Assembly: GCA_039090855.1 (NCBI GenBank)
Contig: CM076996.1
Span: 51,612,469 to 51,676,468 of the forward strand
From: Macrothele yani
Lineage: Eukaryota; Arthropoda; Arachnida; Araneae; Macrothelidae
Length of the DNA: 64,000 nucleotides
Reading direction: 5' to 3'
Shown: piece after piece, positions 10,236 through 21,690 of the stretch
Layout of the letters: every line of letters begins with the position of its first letter
How positions within the stretch are numbered: position 1 is the stretch's first letter
Program-made: the position numbers and the translations under genes
Notes under the pieces: generated by a model
Database searches by the model: none
Told to the model about the DNA's origin: nothing
Seen by the model: only the letters and a program-made list of their open reading frames with translations

Positions 10236-12312
10236 AAGAAAGATGACACAGTTTTTGGTTGTAATGAGCACATCTTTTGAATCCGTTTTAACGCGAATTA
10301 AATTTATCAAAGCTATTCAAAGTCAATGGTACTGGTAAGAAAAACAATCGACCGGTTTCTACAATGGATAAAACATCCAGAAATAGAAACATCTACTGAG
10401 TTCCAAGCGGCTAAAAAGCATGTTACAAAATTAATAAATGGTGCACAAAAAGTTTCTAATAGCACAAGGAAGGTATCGGAGACAAAGGGAATTTCAAACC
10501 GAACAGTTAAAAGAAGAAATATAGAAAGAAACATGATATAAGTCTACGTCTGTTAATGGAGGAATTTTGCGTAATTGAAAAATAATAGGTGAAAAATATT
10601 CTTCATGGAGAAAGCTATGCTACGGAAAAATAACTTTTCAAATACCTCTCCCAGAAGCTCAGATGTCGGAAAAAAGGTTTTGACCTTTACCCACCTTGTA
10701 GGAAATCTTTGCATTATTTAAAGAGGACAGTGCTCCACATCTCTGTTAAGCAAATGTCATACAGCAAAGAAGAAATTTATCAATAGTGTTATTAGAAGTG
10801 GCGATACAGCTGCAAACTGAAGTACACAAACACCACCTACCAACTGAACTGTGAACTACAAAATTACTCATGTACTAGCCTAAAGTGTTCTACAAGGTAA
10901 ATGACATCTGGTGTTGAAATAATTTTTTAAATCGCACATGTAGAAGCAGAGATACAGATAAAGCATTTGCTCCCCGTAGCGGTGAAATTATGCATTATTT
11001 TGGGAAGAAAATATGCACACAGAGCTGGCGTAGTTAGTAGTATATTACCGAAGAAAGAAGTTTTTCAATTGGAGTTTTTAGTCCCGCATAGCCGCCCTAG
11101 TGGTGCAGTGGTCTAAGCGATGGCTTCTGATCATTCGTCTGAAAGGGGTCTGAGATCGAATTGCAGTGAGGCATGGATGTAGTGTTTGTCTTTAGGCACT
11201 GGAACCAGTGGCCCTAAATTAGGGACGGGCGACTGCTTATAGCCCATTAAGTTGCTCACGGTGGTCATTAAATCTCCATTAAAAAAAAAGTCCAGCAGAT
11301 GTTGAAGTAAATGGAAACGTGAACTTACGCCCTCTGGTGGCAGACTTGTGCGTTAAGAAAAATAAAATTATATACAAGAAATACCGAAATTACATGTATA
11401 TGTAAGGCATTTCCCATCAGGAGCTGTATCCGGTGCAGAAAGAATTTTTCAAATTGGAGTTTTAGAAGCAAAGATTTCGGGGAAAAGGCAATTCACCTTT
11501 GCATCCGCCAGCAAAAAATCTATGCATAACTTGAAAATTTTGGAATTAGATGAAAAAAATTTCACAGTGGAAACTATCCAACAAAGAAGGAATTTTTCAA
11601 ATCAAACTCTTAGATGCAGCGATATTGACAAAAAATGAGATGTATATCTATACCCTCTGGTTGAGAAGCCATGCATTATTTTTAAGAATAAATATTCTGA
11701 AAAAGTTTATTGGCGTGAGTGGTATCGGTCCAGGAATGTATTTTTCAATCGAGATTTTATGAGCTCAGATTTTGCTGCAAATACATCCGAAGCAGAAATG
11801 AACGCTTACGCCCCCTGGCGGCCAAACCATTTTTTGCCAGAAATTAGAAGTTATATGCAAAACATCTCCCATCTAGAGCTGTATCTGCTACAGAAAGAAT
11901 TTTTCAAATCAGAGTTTTAGAAGCACAGACATTGGGGAAAATGCAATTTACTTTTGTGCCCCCTAGCGAAAAATATATGTGTAACTTGAAAAAGTGACTT
12001 TACCTAAAATAGTCTTTGGCATAAATGGAATCAAAAGGTAAAAGAATTCTTTCAATCAGATGTTTAGAAGCAAATATATGGAATAAAATGTATTTGGAAT
12101 TCGATATCATCTGCATTTGCCCCCTCTAATGGCAAAATTGTGCATCGTGGGAAAAAAACAAAATGAAGGGATCGTCATTCACATATTTCAAGTTTCCCAA
12201 TGTAAAAAGGAAGAATTTAAGGATTTTTCAAATCCGACTAATAGTTGCAGAGATATGGTGTTCACAGACGGACGGACAGACAAACTGGTAACATAAGAAC
12301 GATCTTTTTTAC
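10236..12312 (+). repeat. Left arm of the foldback element
   Basis: Outer part contains a 70-codon open stretch (10326-10541) with WIKHPEIETSTEFQ; the right arm has the mirrored version (18155-18343, minus strand, LIKHPEIEPATY). Both may descend from an ancestral coding or merely open sequence. Inward, units with the conserved core start near 10968, 11328, 11500, 11652, 11810, 11958 and 12117; after removing the SINE at 11089-11288 the spacing is about 148-172 bp. Confidence 0.8.
11089..11288 (+). mobile_element. tRNA-derived SINE inserted in the left foldback arm
   Basis: Head gccgccctagtggtgcagtg with A-box-like tggtgcagtggtctaagcg and a weak B box (gagatcgaattgc), a body, and an A-run at 11281-11289. 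Flanks agtcccgca (11080-11088) and agtccagca (11289-11297) are a 9-bp duplication with one mismatch. The mirrored site in the right arm is uninterrupted, which proves insertion and dates it after the palindrome formed. It is a different family from the SINE at 9409-9697. Confidence 0.85.
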
Positions 12313-12477
12313 AAAAGTGCTAAAAGTTCTGCTCCAGGTACATTTGGGAAATAAAGACATGAGTCAGGTGCCTGCCTTAAGGTGTGACAAGATTTTAATG
12401 CATATTGGCCTTTTCTGTTAACAACTGGTACATCTCTGTTTTCCAGATGGAGTGTAAAATTAGTGCTGTAGCTAACA
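12313..12477. other. Loop of the foldback element
   Basis: Unique sequence between the two arms, starting soon after the mirrored aacataagaacgatc region and ending before agctaacatatttttagc. No coding potential. It would form the loop of a stem of about 2 kb. Confidence 0.7.
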
Positions 12478-14092
12478 TATTTTTAGCATGTCTTTCGTAA
12501 GAAAGATCTTGCTTATGTTATCGGCGTGTCAGTCTGTGGACACCATATCTCTGGATCTATTAGTCTAATTTGAAAAATCCTTTTTGCATTGGGAAGCTTG
12601 AAATGTGTGGATGATGATCCTTGCATTCCGTTTTTGGGATGCACAACTTCGCCGCTAAAGGGCATAAATGCAGATGATATCAAATTCAAAATACACTTTA
12701 TTGCATAATATTGCTTCTAAATATCTGATTGAAAAAATTCTTCCTTTCTTTTGATGCTGTTTGTAACGAAGACTATTTAAGGCACAGTTTCGTTTTTTCA
12801 AGTAATGCATAGATTTTTCTCTAGGGAACGTAAAGTTAAATTGCATTTCTCCCGATATCTCTGCTTCTAAATGCTCGATTTGAAAAATTCTTCCTGCATC
12901 GGATACAGCTCCTGATGGGAAATGTTCTGCATGTAATTTCTAATTTTTGGTAAGGAATGGTTTGGCCACCAGCAGGCGTAAGTGCCTATTCCTGCTTTTG
13001 GATGTATTTGCAGCAAAATCTTAGCTTCCAAATACTCGATTGAAAAATTATTTCAGTGGATCGATACCGCTCTTGTCGGAAAACCTTTTGAGAATACCTC
13101 CTGTTTAAAATAGCACATAGTTTTTCCCGCCAGGGGGCATAGAAATATATCTTATTTTTGTCGATATCTTTGCTTCTAAGAGTCAGATTTAAAAAATTCA
13201 TTCTTTGTTGGAGAGTGTTCCCGATGTGAAATGTTTCTCATACAGTTTCAAAATTTTCAAGTAATTCATAGATCTTCCGATAGGGGCATAAAGTTAAATT
13301 GTGTTTTCCCCGATAACTCTGCTTCTAAAACTACAATTTAAAACATTCTTCTTGCATTGGATACAGCTCCTGATGGGAAATGTTTGTTATTATGATTTCT
13401 AATTTTTGGTAAGGAATAGTTAGGCCACCGAGGGTGTGTTTATTTCTGGTTCTGAGGTATTTGCAGTAAAATCTGAGCTTCTGAAAACTCTTGGAAAAAT
13501 TCTTTCGTGGACTGATACTTCTCACCTCAAAAAATAGTTTCAGAATACTTTCTTTTTAAAATAATGCATTGTTTTTCTGCTAGGGGCATAGATGTATATC
13601 TTATTTCTGTCGATATCTCTGCTTGTAAGTGTCTGATTTGAAAAAATCCTTTCTTTGTTGGAGAGTATTTATGCTGTGAAATCTTTCTCATATAATTTTA
13701 AATGTTTCTTAATGCACAAGTTTGCCTCTAGAGGGCGTAAGTTCATGATCCGGTTTACAGTAATATCTGCTGGACTAAAAACCCAACTAAAAAAAATTAT
13801 TTTTAAGTCAGATAAAAATTTTTGTGTATATTTTCTTTCCAAAATAATGCACAATTTTGCTGCTAGGGGTGCCAACTTTTAATCTTTTTCTTGATATCTC
13901 TGTTTCTAAATGGGCAATTTAAAAAAATCTTTCAACACTGGATGCCATTAACCTTGTGGAACACTTTAATGTGAATATTTGAGGAGTTTTATGGTTCACA
14001 GTTCTGTTGCTAGGTGGTGTTTCTGTACTTCTGTTTGCCGCTGTATCTCCACTTCTAAAAACTCTTTAGAGAAAGTTCTTTTTCACAGTATG
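12478..14092 (-). repeat. Right arm of the foldback element, inner part
   Basis: Reverse-complement partner of the left arm. Units with cores near 12650, 12815, 12963, 13127, 13268, 13420, 13572, 13720, 13855 and 13999 repeat every ~145-165 bp, each followed by gatatctctgcttctaa or a variant. The region matching the left-arm SINE site (13775-13790, reading tttttagtccagcag on the minus strand) has no SINE. The arm breaks at 14092 where the hAT element inserted and resumes at 17750. Confidence 0.85.
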
Positions 14093-14510
14093 CAGAGATG
14101 CCAACCTCTAACAGAACTTATCAGTAATTAATAGGGAGTTTTCAGTAATGTGTCAGTAATGGAACGCAAACTACCAATAATATTTTCAGTAATGTAACAT
14201 GCCACTTTTTCCAAAGTTCATAAAAATAAGAACAATATTACAGAACTACTGTGTAACCTGTAATACTTGTGTATTTTAGTAGCTTACTTCACATGAATTA
14301 AAGTACACTATCATAAAATATTTCATTATAGTCCTGGTTTAATGAATTTTTCTTTGTTTCTAAATTCAACGATTTGATGGGTGCTGTTAAACAGAAATTA
14401 TATTAAAACAAAAGTTTTAAATTAATAAATCTAGGAATATTATGACTGTGTAATGTGTATTTAACAAATCCTGTACTGTCATATGAATTTCTTCCTTCAA
14501 TAGCACAATT

Positions 14511-16190
14511 CATCATCATCATCATCATCATTGTCAACCATTATCAATCCACTGCTGGACGAAGGTCTCCCCAAGTTTCCTCCACAACGGTCTGTCTTGT
14601 GCCAGTCTCCTCCATGTCACCCCTGCATACTTTCGAATTTCATCCACCCATCTCCCATGTGGTCTTCTTCTGGGTCTTTTCCTGTCCCTTGGAATCCAAT
14701 CTAAAATTTCGGCTGTCCATCGATGATCTGTCCTTCTGGCAGTATGTCCAGCCCATTGCCATTTCAGGGATTTAACTCTGATCATGATGTCTTCCACTCT
14801 TGTCATTTTTCGGATCCACGAGTTCCTCTTCTTATCTCTCCTGGTTACACCAAGCATGCACCTCTCCATGCATCTTTGAGTTGTCTGCAGCCTTTGTATG
14901 TCTCTTTTAGTTAAGGTCCATGTCTCTGCACCATACGTAAGCACTGGAAGGATGCATTGATCAAACACTTTTCTTTTAAGACATAATGGCATATTACTCT
15001 TGAAAATTATGCTGTTTCTTCCAAAAGCTCTCCAGGCAAGTTTTGTACGCCGATTAATTTCTTCATCAATGTGACCCTCACTTGATATCTGCTGTCCAAG
15101 ATAAACGTACGTGTCTGTTATCTCCAGCTTTTCTCCGTCAATCGATAAATCTTCATTTCTTGTAAAAGCATTGAACATCACTTTTGTCTTCTGAAAGTTC
15201 ATTTTTAATCCCACTTCTTTACTCTTATCCGCAAGTTCCTGGATCATACTCTGCAGCTCTGATGGGGTAGTTGCAAAAATGACTACGTCATCAGCAAAAC
15301 GAAGGTGGGTTAGATAATCTCCATTAATCTTTATCCCCTTGTTTTCCCAGCTCAGCGACTGAAAAACACCCTCCAATGTGGCATTGAAGAGCTTCGGAGA
15401 TATGGTGTCACCTTGTCTCACTCCCTTTCCAATTTTTACGTGTGTTGTATTTTCAAACAGCCTAATCTTTGCACTTGCATTTTCATAGATGTTATTAATA
15501 ATATTAATGTATGCATCTTCAATACCGCAGGTTTTCAGAGCCATTGTAACTGTTGATGGTTTCACCGAATCAAAGGCTTTTTCATAATCGATAAAAGCCA
15601 TGCACAATGGAAGTTCATATTCCTCGCTCTTTCAATTAGTTCTCTCATCACGTGGATATGATCTATTGTGCTGTAGCCACTCCTGAATCCAGCTTGTTCT
15701 CTCGGTTGAGCCATGTCCAGTGTTACCTTCAAGCGGTGTGAAAGAACTTTCGTGAAGATTTTATAAACTACTGATAGGAGGCTGATAGGTCTGTAGTTTC
15801 CGAGATCCTCAATGTCACCTTTCTTATGTAGCAGGATCATTGTAGCGGTGTTCCAATCCTCAGGAATCTTTCCTTCATTAAGGCATCGAGTGAAAATTTG
15901 GGCGAGTACTGTTTCGATTTCTCCACTTGCTTCTTGTATGATGTCTACAGTAATTCCATCTTCTCCTGGAGCTTTTCCTCGCTTCATGTTCTTGATTGCA
16001 TGTGCAACTTCTGCTGGAAGGAGTGGAGGAACTCTGGTACTGGTATCTTTCATGATGTCTGGAGTGCATATATCATCCCTTTCATATAATTTGGAGTAGA
16101 AATCTTTCACTCTTGTCAAAATTTCGCCTCTATTTCTTGTTACAGAACCATCTTCTTTTCTCAGTGCCATAATCTGTTTTCTTCCCTTAC
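14511..16190 (-). mobile_element. 5'-truncated RTE retrotransposon inside the hAT element
   Basis: Flanked by perfect 10-bp duplications tagcacaatt (14501-14510 and 16191-16200). The 3' end has a (cat)n tail at 14511-14531 (ATG-type repeat on the minus strand), typical of RTE/BovB-type LINEs. The coding region spans the RT and C-terminal domain: frames 15562-16170 and 14534-15607 overlap, broken by a one-base loss of a C near 15630 relative to the sister copies at 38380 and 44265. It keeps LRFADDVVIFATT, so the RT active site is intact, and a C-terminal KWQWAGHTARR motif. The endonuclease is missing through truncation. Confidence 0.9.
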
Positions 16191-16466
16191 TAGCACAATT
16201 ATGAGAATGTATTTAAAAAAATCCTGTACTATCATGTAAATCTCTTCTTCAAAATTATAGGCGTGGTTAGAAATTAATGTATACTTATAAAGAGAAAAAC
16301 CAACTTCCCACAACCCTCGGTTCCCCTAGTATTCATATGTGGTGTTACCAGTATGACGGGAAAGAAACTAAAAAACAATAATTAGGTTTACCTGTCAGTT
16401 TTGCCTTGAGCTTCAGTTTTGCTGTGCCTTACAAATGCTTTCTTTCACTTCAGTACTTATGAAAAA

Positions 16467-17131
16467 TTATGTCCATGATGCTGACAGTTTATAAATGGCA
16501 ACTTTTCCTATGAACATATTTACACATTCTACATCAAAATTCTTTACATATTTACATGTCTTTAAGCCAAACTTCTCTAAACTAGGTGGCTGCCTGTGAG
16601 TGCTGCTGCCACTGTGACATGCTTTGCATCTGCCAGTTCTTTTTCTGAAAATGTGACTGAATGGCAAATCTGTGAAAATGATGCCATCTTCACTTTTTAG
16701 GCTAACTAACAACGCCCTTAAAGTTTCGGTGGCTAGATTTGGCCTACATTCTGTTTGACTCTTACGGTCAGTGCTAAAAATTCTTTTGCATTTGCATCAC
16801 TGAGTGGCGCAACAAGAATAGCATATATCAGGCGTGGCAAAACTTTGCACTTTAAAGCACCAATTGCACCAGTCATTTTCAAAATGTTTGACCATGCGGT
16901 ATCAATTGTAGTCTGACTATTTGAAACACCTTCCAGTTCATCAGCTTGATGTAAGGCAAACTCTAATTCCAACTTGTCACTGTCACTAACAACAGCAGCT
17001 GGGAAAATATTTGTCAAGTACGTTACTGAAGAAAAGGAACCTTTCTGCCTAATTCCTATATCAGCAACTTCTGCGTGCAGCAGAAATCCACTTTTCAGTG
17101 GAAATTTCTTCAAAATAGTCACATGTAACAT
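16467..17131 (-). pseudogene. hAT transposase C-terminal (dimerisation) region remnant
   Basis: Minus-strand frame 16733-17131 has PLKSGFLLHAEVADIGI, FSSVTYLTNIFPAAV and KCKVLPRLIYAILVAPLSDANAKEFLAL, the block around the hATC signature (usually LPHSNA-E-R-F). A frameshift at ~16730 leads to frame 16467-16712, which starts LVSLKSEDG and ends in the tail. No BED finger and no N-terminal catalytic half are present. Dead by deletion and frameshift. The HSNAE-type signature has drifted to SDANAKE. Confidence 0.7.
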
Positions 17132-17749
17132 TTAACAACACAGAATAGTGAGAACACCATGGGAAGAAAAAAATTATGATTATGGGAGAAATCTTTGCTT
17201 CGACCGTCGATTTCTGCTCAGTTTGTGCATTGATTCCGAGAGGGCCCCAAATAATAACGGGCTGACATAATATAATCCCTGCCCGGCACCGTGCATTCTT
17301 TCCACTTAGCTTTCAAACAAGCAAAACACATTTCTCCTGCTCAGAAAAAAAAAAAAAAATAGAAAGAAAAGAAACAAAGAGTTGCATCATGAACTTTGTT
17401 CAGAGGCTTCGGGCTGACGTAATCCCGGGACACAGCAAATATAAACAAGGCACAGTGAAAGAAGCCTGCCAGGCCAATGTAACCCATCCTGGAGCTGTGC
17501 TTTCTTTCCTCTTAGCTTTCAAAAAAGCAAAACAAATTCCTCCTCGGTAAAAACGAAACAAAGAGCTGTGTCACAAACTTTGTTCAGAGGCTTTTACATT
17601 GATTAATTACAAAACCCGCAAAACATTTTTAATAACAGCGAAAATCTGAATATCCCTAATTTTTCGTTAATCATCGGTAATTCCGTAATCCCGGGGGAAA
17701 ATCTGTAATAATTACAGAGATTTCATAATGGTTGGCATCTCTGAGTATG

Positions 17750-18467
17750 CCATTCCAGGGGTCGCACTGGCTCTTTTAAAGTTTTTTCCAATTTATTCGC
17801 CAAATTCAATTTTTTATCTCTAAAGTATTATAACAGTACAAAAAGATAATCACCAAAGCTCTTTTTCCGTCGCCAAAACAATTTTTTTTTCTCAAATTGT
17901 GAAGATGGCGATTGGCAGCACAACCTTTGCATTTGCTACAATAAAGATTTGTGCGCCATTTGTAATCTTTAATAATGTGCACGTTTCCTGCTAGGGGTCA
18001 TAAAGATCAATACCTTTTTTTCTTGCTATCTCCACTTCCAGGGGACATATCTGAAAAGTTCTTTTCCCTCGGCATAGCTTTTTCCATAAAGAATATTTTT
18101 TGCCTATTTTTCAACTTTCCATTATGCAAAATTTTTCTGCTAGAAGGCATATAGTTATATCATGTTTCCTTCTATATTTCTTCTTTTAACTGTTTCATTT
18201 AAAAATCTGTTTGTCTCCGACACCTTCCTTCTTCTATGAGAAACTTTTAGTGCGCCATTTGTTAATTTTTGTGATATTCTTTTTAGCTGCTGGTGTAAGT
18301 AAGTAGCTGGTTCTATTTCTGGATGTTTTATCAATTGAAGCAATCCGGTTGTGATTTTTTCTTAACCAGTTGCATTGACTTTAAATAACTTTGATAAATT
18401 TAATTTGCATCAGAAAGGATTCAAAAGGTGTGTTCATTACAACCAAAAATTCAGTGTCATCTTTCTT
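17750..18467 (-). repeat. Right arm of the foldback element, outer part
   Basis: Continues the arm after the hAT. It has two more cores (near 17987 and 18135) and the outer non-repeated segment mirroring 10236-10690, for example ttgtctccgacaccttcctt against the left arm's aaggaaggtatcggagacaa. It ends at ctttctt, 18461-18467, only 87 bp before the Sbf exon. Confidence 0.85.
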
Positions 18468-18554
18468 GTTATGATATATTTTAGTCATTTTGCTTTGTTT
18501 GGTATTTATATAACATAAATGCTTGCAGGTTAATTTATGTTTCTATATTTTCAG

Positions 18555-18826
18555 TTCTGTCAACCTCAAGGGTGGAATCTTTCCACAGTTAGGCAACAGC
18601 CAACCTTTTTTGTCTCAGTGTTAACAGATATTGATGCAAATCGACATTATTGTGCTTGTCTTTCTTTTAATGAACCTGTTGCAATAACTCCAAGCAAACC
18701 TCCAGATGAAGAAGGTGAGGAGGAAGCAGTGGACCCATCCGGGGGCTGGTACAGCATCATTCCATCATGTATGCCCCTAAGTGTTTAGTGTTAGTTTCCA
18801 GACTGGATTATTTTTCCACATTTAGG
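18555..18826 (+). CDS. Sbf: Sbf (MTMR5/MTMR13-like SET-binding factor), uDENN exon
   Basis: Reads [29 protein letters not shown] and [15 protein letters not shown], then an acidic linker, then [16 protein letters not shown]. This is the upstream DENN segment of Sbf/MTMR5/MTMR13, a pseudophosphatase acting as a Rab guanine-nucleotide exchange factor on endosomal membranes. The acceptor is attttcag at 18547-18554 after a T-rich tract; the donor is agg|gtacgt at 18826/18827. The frame is continuous from 18555 to a run of five G (18741-18745), then must shift by one base: six G would give ...PSGG-LVQHHS-MYAPK and a 273-nt phase-0 exon. Either a sequencing indel or a real mutation; the former is likelier in an otherwise conserved exon. 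It joins 56352-56454 in phase 0. Confidence 0.9.
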
Positions 18827-18839
18827 GTACGTATGCATT

Positions 18840-21690
18840 CCATTGTTCCACTGGTTTTTGAGCAGAGTTTCTGCATCTTTAATATGAATGAAAGTTATTA
18901 GATGCACAATATGTGGTAATTAAAACACACATTTTTGTTACAACTTGTGGTCTTCAAAGCCTCTAGTTTCTAGTTTTTCTTAGTTTAATTTTTTTCCATT
19001 CCTTATTATTCCTAGTTTTTTCCAAATTGTACTGGTTTTTGAAGTTTTTTTTTTCCATAATAGCTAAAAATAACTTCTTCAACTGTGATTACTAATGTAC
19101 AAATAAAGCATAGTACTGTGATATCACAGAATGTTTTACCTGCATGAAGCTGTCATACTTTTCCCTCTAGTAATATATACTGTACAGCATTTGAATTACC
19201 CAGTGGTCTGCTGGCCATTGGCCAGCAAAACTTATGTCGGACTACTGAACTATTGATTTTACTGGCCCGGATGGTTAGTAAGTTTGTTTGTTTTTCAAAT
19301 TTGTCATAAGTTAAAAATTGAATTTCTATTACTTTTACCTTCCTGTATGGTTTTCTTTTTAGGCTGCAAACTAATGATAGGTTTAAAAACCAAATATTGG
19401 AGATAATTGCATTGAAATGATACATTATTTTCTACATACATTTTAAATGTCTTTAAGGTTTTTTTTATTATTTTTTTATGGATCAGTGGGCATTTTGGTG
19501 GATTAGTGGTTTGCAAATTCTAGTGGTCCGCTGGGCCAGTAGAAGATTTATTTCTAGTTCTAACACTGCTGTAACCTATGTGGTTTTTAATGCCCACCCC
19601 CATGGGTATAACTGGCCCTCCTGTTATTTGAGAAGTAGCACCCCTACGGCCCGAGCTAACTCTTTCTGTATGATGTTCCCATAAAATAGTCTTTCATTGG
19701 GATTTTAACCCACACCTACCTCAGTTGAAGGGCACTGAGGTTGTGATTATGTGCCAGCAGTAGAGTTATGTTCCTCTTTCTATTTCTTTTATTTCTCTGT
19801 GTATGTTTCTCCTTTGATTTCTGTGCTTGGTTAGGTAGACGTGCATGCACATTATTTGCATATGTGGTGTTCCATTAGGTGGAAAAAGGGGTTCTAGAGT
19901 CCGAGGTTTCTGACAGCCAGGGTGAAGTTGTACACAGTTGCCAACACTCTGCTTTGACCCCTGCTTCACCCTAAATGGGCAGCTGGGAATTTACCCACTC
20001 CTAGTCGATAAAATCTGTGAACGAGTGGAGTCCAGTCTAGGGTTCTAACGACCTGTCATTTCATTCAACTAAGTGAGCCTCAGGGTAGTGTGATCATTCC
20101 AAAGGAGTGTTACTGAGACATGGGAAAGTTGAGGTACATGCCAAGCACATGACTGCACTATTAACTGACTATGTCTGCTGCCTATTCCCGGCACCATGTC
20201 CTGTTTTTCTTTGGGGTATGTGGACCTCTGATTTTCCCTTATAGGGCTCAGTGGTAGGTGGGGAAGTCGGCAGACTAATTATTTTTCTTCTTCTTCATGA
20301 CTTCTAATACTTTTTCCCATGGTGCTAAACCTAAGTGGCCACATGATTTAAAGCTTAGCTCTTCGTCTAAGAAACCAAATTGTCTTCTGCTCTATTCTTC
20401 ACAGGGTGCTACACTCCTTGAATTCATTGAATAGTCCTTGAAAAATGATGGATCAGTTTTAAGGCCTTGAAAGTCCTTGAAAATCTTCAGAGTCCATGAA
20501 AAAGAGTGCTTGATTTTTCACAATCTTTTGTTTGTAATTCTAGTTTTTTTGTCTTTTTCGCCATTTCCATTATTTCTCTTTCATTTGCCATTTGCAGTTT
20601 TTTTTCTCCCGTCTTTATTTTTGTTCTGCAACCTCTGTCTTTTCCTAAAATGTGTTAAAAGGCACCCTGTCAACTCTGTGGTATTGTCCTAATTACTATC
20701 TTAAAGCAGCTCATGGGGGGCTAAAGCAAATCACACAGAAGGGATATTTTACATTATAGTGTGCCGTTCCCAGTCCTGGATAGTGAAGGCATTGCTGACG
20801 CCATTGCTGACGTCAGAGCTGACAGGAGAGTTTGGAGGTCGACAGCAGAAGCAGAGAGATGGAGTAAAGAGGGTGGAGAGAGAGTTTGTTTGTTTTGATT
20901 TGTAGCAGGATGCCAGGGCATAAGAATCATATTGTTTTTGTTTTTTAAATTAAATGTTTTGTAATGTGAGAATTATGTTAGTCATAAATGAGTATTCGTG
21001 ATGATTACTAAGACGCCACAATAGTCACAGTAAGACAGAGATCACACAGAAGGGATATTGGATATTTACATTATAGTCACAGTAAGACAGAGTTAGGGAA
21101 GCAGTACTGACCCCCCCCATGCTTGGCCTGTGGTGCCTTGTTCAACAGATCATGTCTTTGGTTGTAGGTCATTTGACTGATATTTAAAGGTTGGACTTCC
21201 CGCGTGTTGAGAAGAAACACCTTTTAACTGTTAATCGTGACAAATGAGACTGGGAGACAATTTAAGAAAATCCCCAAAATTTCAGAATTACTTAGTTCAA
21301 TTTTTAGTTATCAAGATTCACAAAAATAAAGTTTCATGTTGAATTTCATTGAAATCCACTGAAAACTTCAAGTTATGCATGTGTGTGCTTTTTTTAAAGA
21401 CTTGTATCGCTCGTACATGATAATTTTTTTTAGTTATTTTGAAATTATTGAATAGATTTATTTTAGCAAAATGTAAAAGAACATTTTATTTTGGAAAAAC
21501 CTTGGTGACCATAATAAATTTAGTCGATGTTTTTAATTATGAGAAACTTTCCACTAACATGGGCATCGAGACACCTTTTAACGCTTTTCAACCGTATGTT
21601 GCAGAAGCGTTTGTACTCCTGGCTTTGACTGTGTGCACAGTAACTTATGTAAAAATGAATGGCTTGAATTTTATGAAATTCTAGTATGTT
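18840..21690. other. Intron sequence with short repeats only
   Basis: No gene recognised. Small features: a self-complementary ctggccattggccag near 19209-19223 with two related cagtggtctgctgg / agtggtccgctggg words flanking 19190-19540; and a direct repeat of cacacagaagggatatt at about 20731 and 21044, each followed by an attatagt word. A T-rich tract covers 20520-20650. None is supported as a functional element. Confidence 0.4.

Larger units (their letters stand above)
14093..17743 (-). mobile_element. hAT transposon with 6-bp target duplication, internally deleted
   Basis: Ends CAGAGATGCCAACC and GGTTGGCATCTCTG are 14-bp inverted repeats, flanked on both sides by AGTATG (14087-14092 and 17744-17749). 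Sub-terminal regions repeat cagtaat or its complement several times, as hAT elements commonly do for transposase binding. The interior keeps only the C-terminal hAT dimerisation coding region (16467-17131) and carries a later RTE insertion (14511-16190). The element sits in the right arm of the foldback element. Most hATs duplicate 8 bp; 6 bp is a minority class, but the hAT at 58806-60706 has it too. Confidence 0.85.
10236..18467. mobile_element. Giant foldback (palindromic) element with tandem-unit arms, interrupted by later insertions
   Basis: Left arm 10236-12312 is mirrored by a right arm made of 12478-14092 plus 17750-18467, around a ~165-bp unique loop. Outer ends match: aagaaagatgacac at the left and gtgtcatctttctt at the right. 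The centre matches too: cagagatatggtgttcacag at left, its mirror near 12535 at right. About 4.6 kb remain without the 3.65-kb hAT. Inner arms are tandem units of roughly 155 bp carrying a ctagggggcata-like core; the outermost ~450 bp are not repeated. Drosophila FB elements have long inverted ends built of tandem repeats, a similar plan, but the sequence is not one I know. Arms differ by many substitutions, so the palindrome is old. Confidence 0.85.

Noticed and set aside
10326..10541. A small protein gene (WIKHPEIETSTEFQ)
   Set aside because: The same sequence lies in mirror form in the other foldback arm (18155-18343), with no domain, so it is part of the repeat arm.
10960..14040. CRISPR-like or satellite array
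   Set aside because: Units are ~155 bp, diverged, without spacers, inside inverted arms, in a eukaryotic intron.
10236..18467. Assembly artefact as the cause of the palindrome
   Set aside because: The arms differ by many substitutions and indels, and one arm has a SINE with duplications that the other lacks.
19680..19760. Minus-strand SINE (ggtgtgggttaaaatccc resembling a B box)
   Set aside because: No A box, tail or target duplication.
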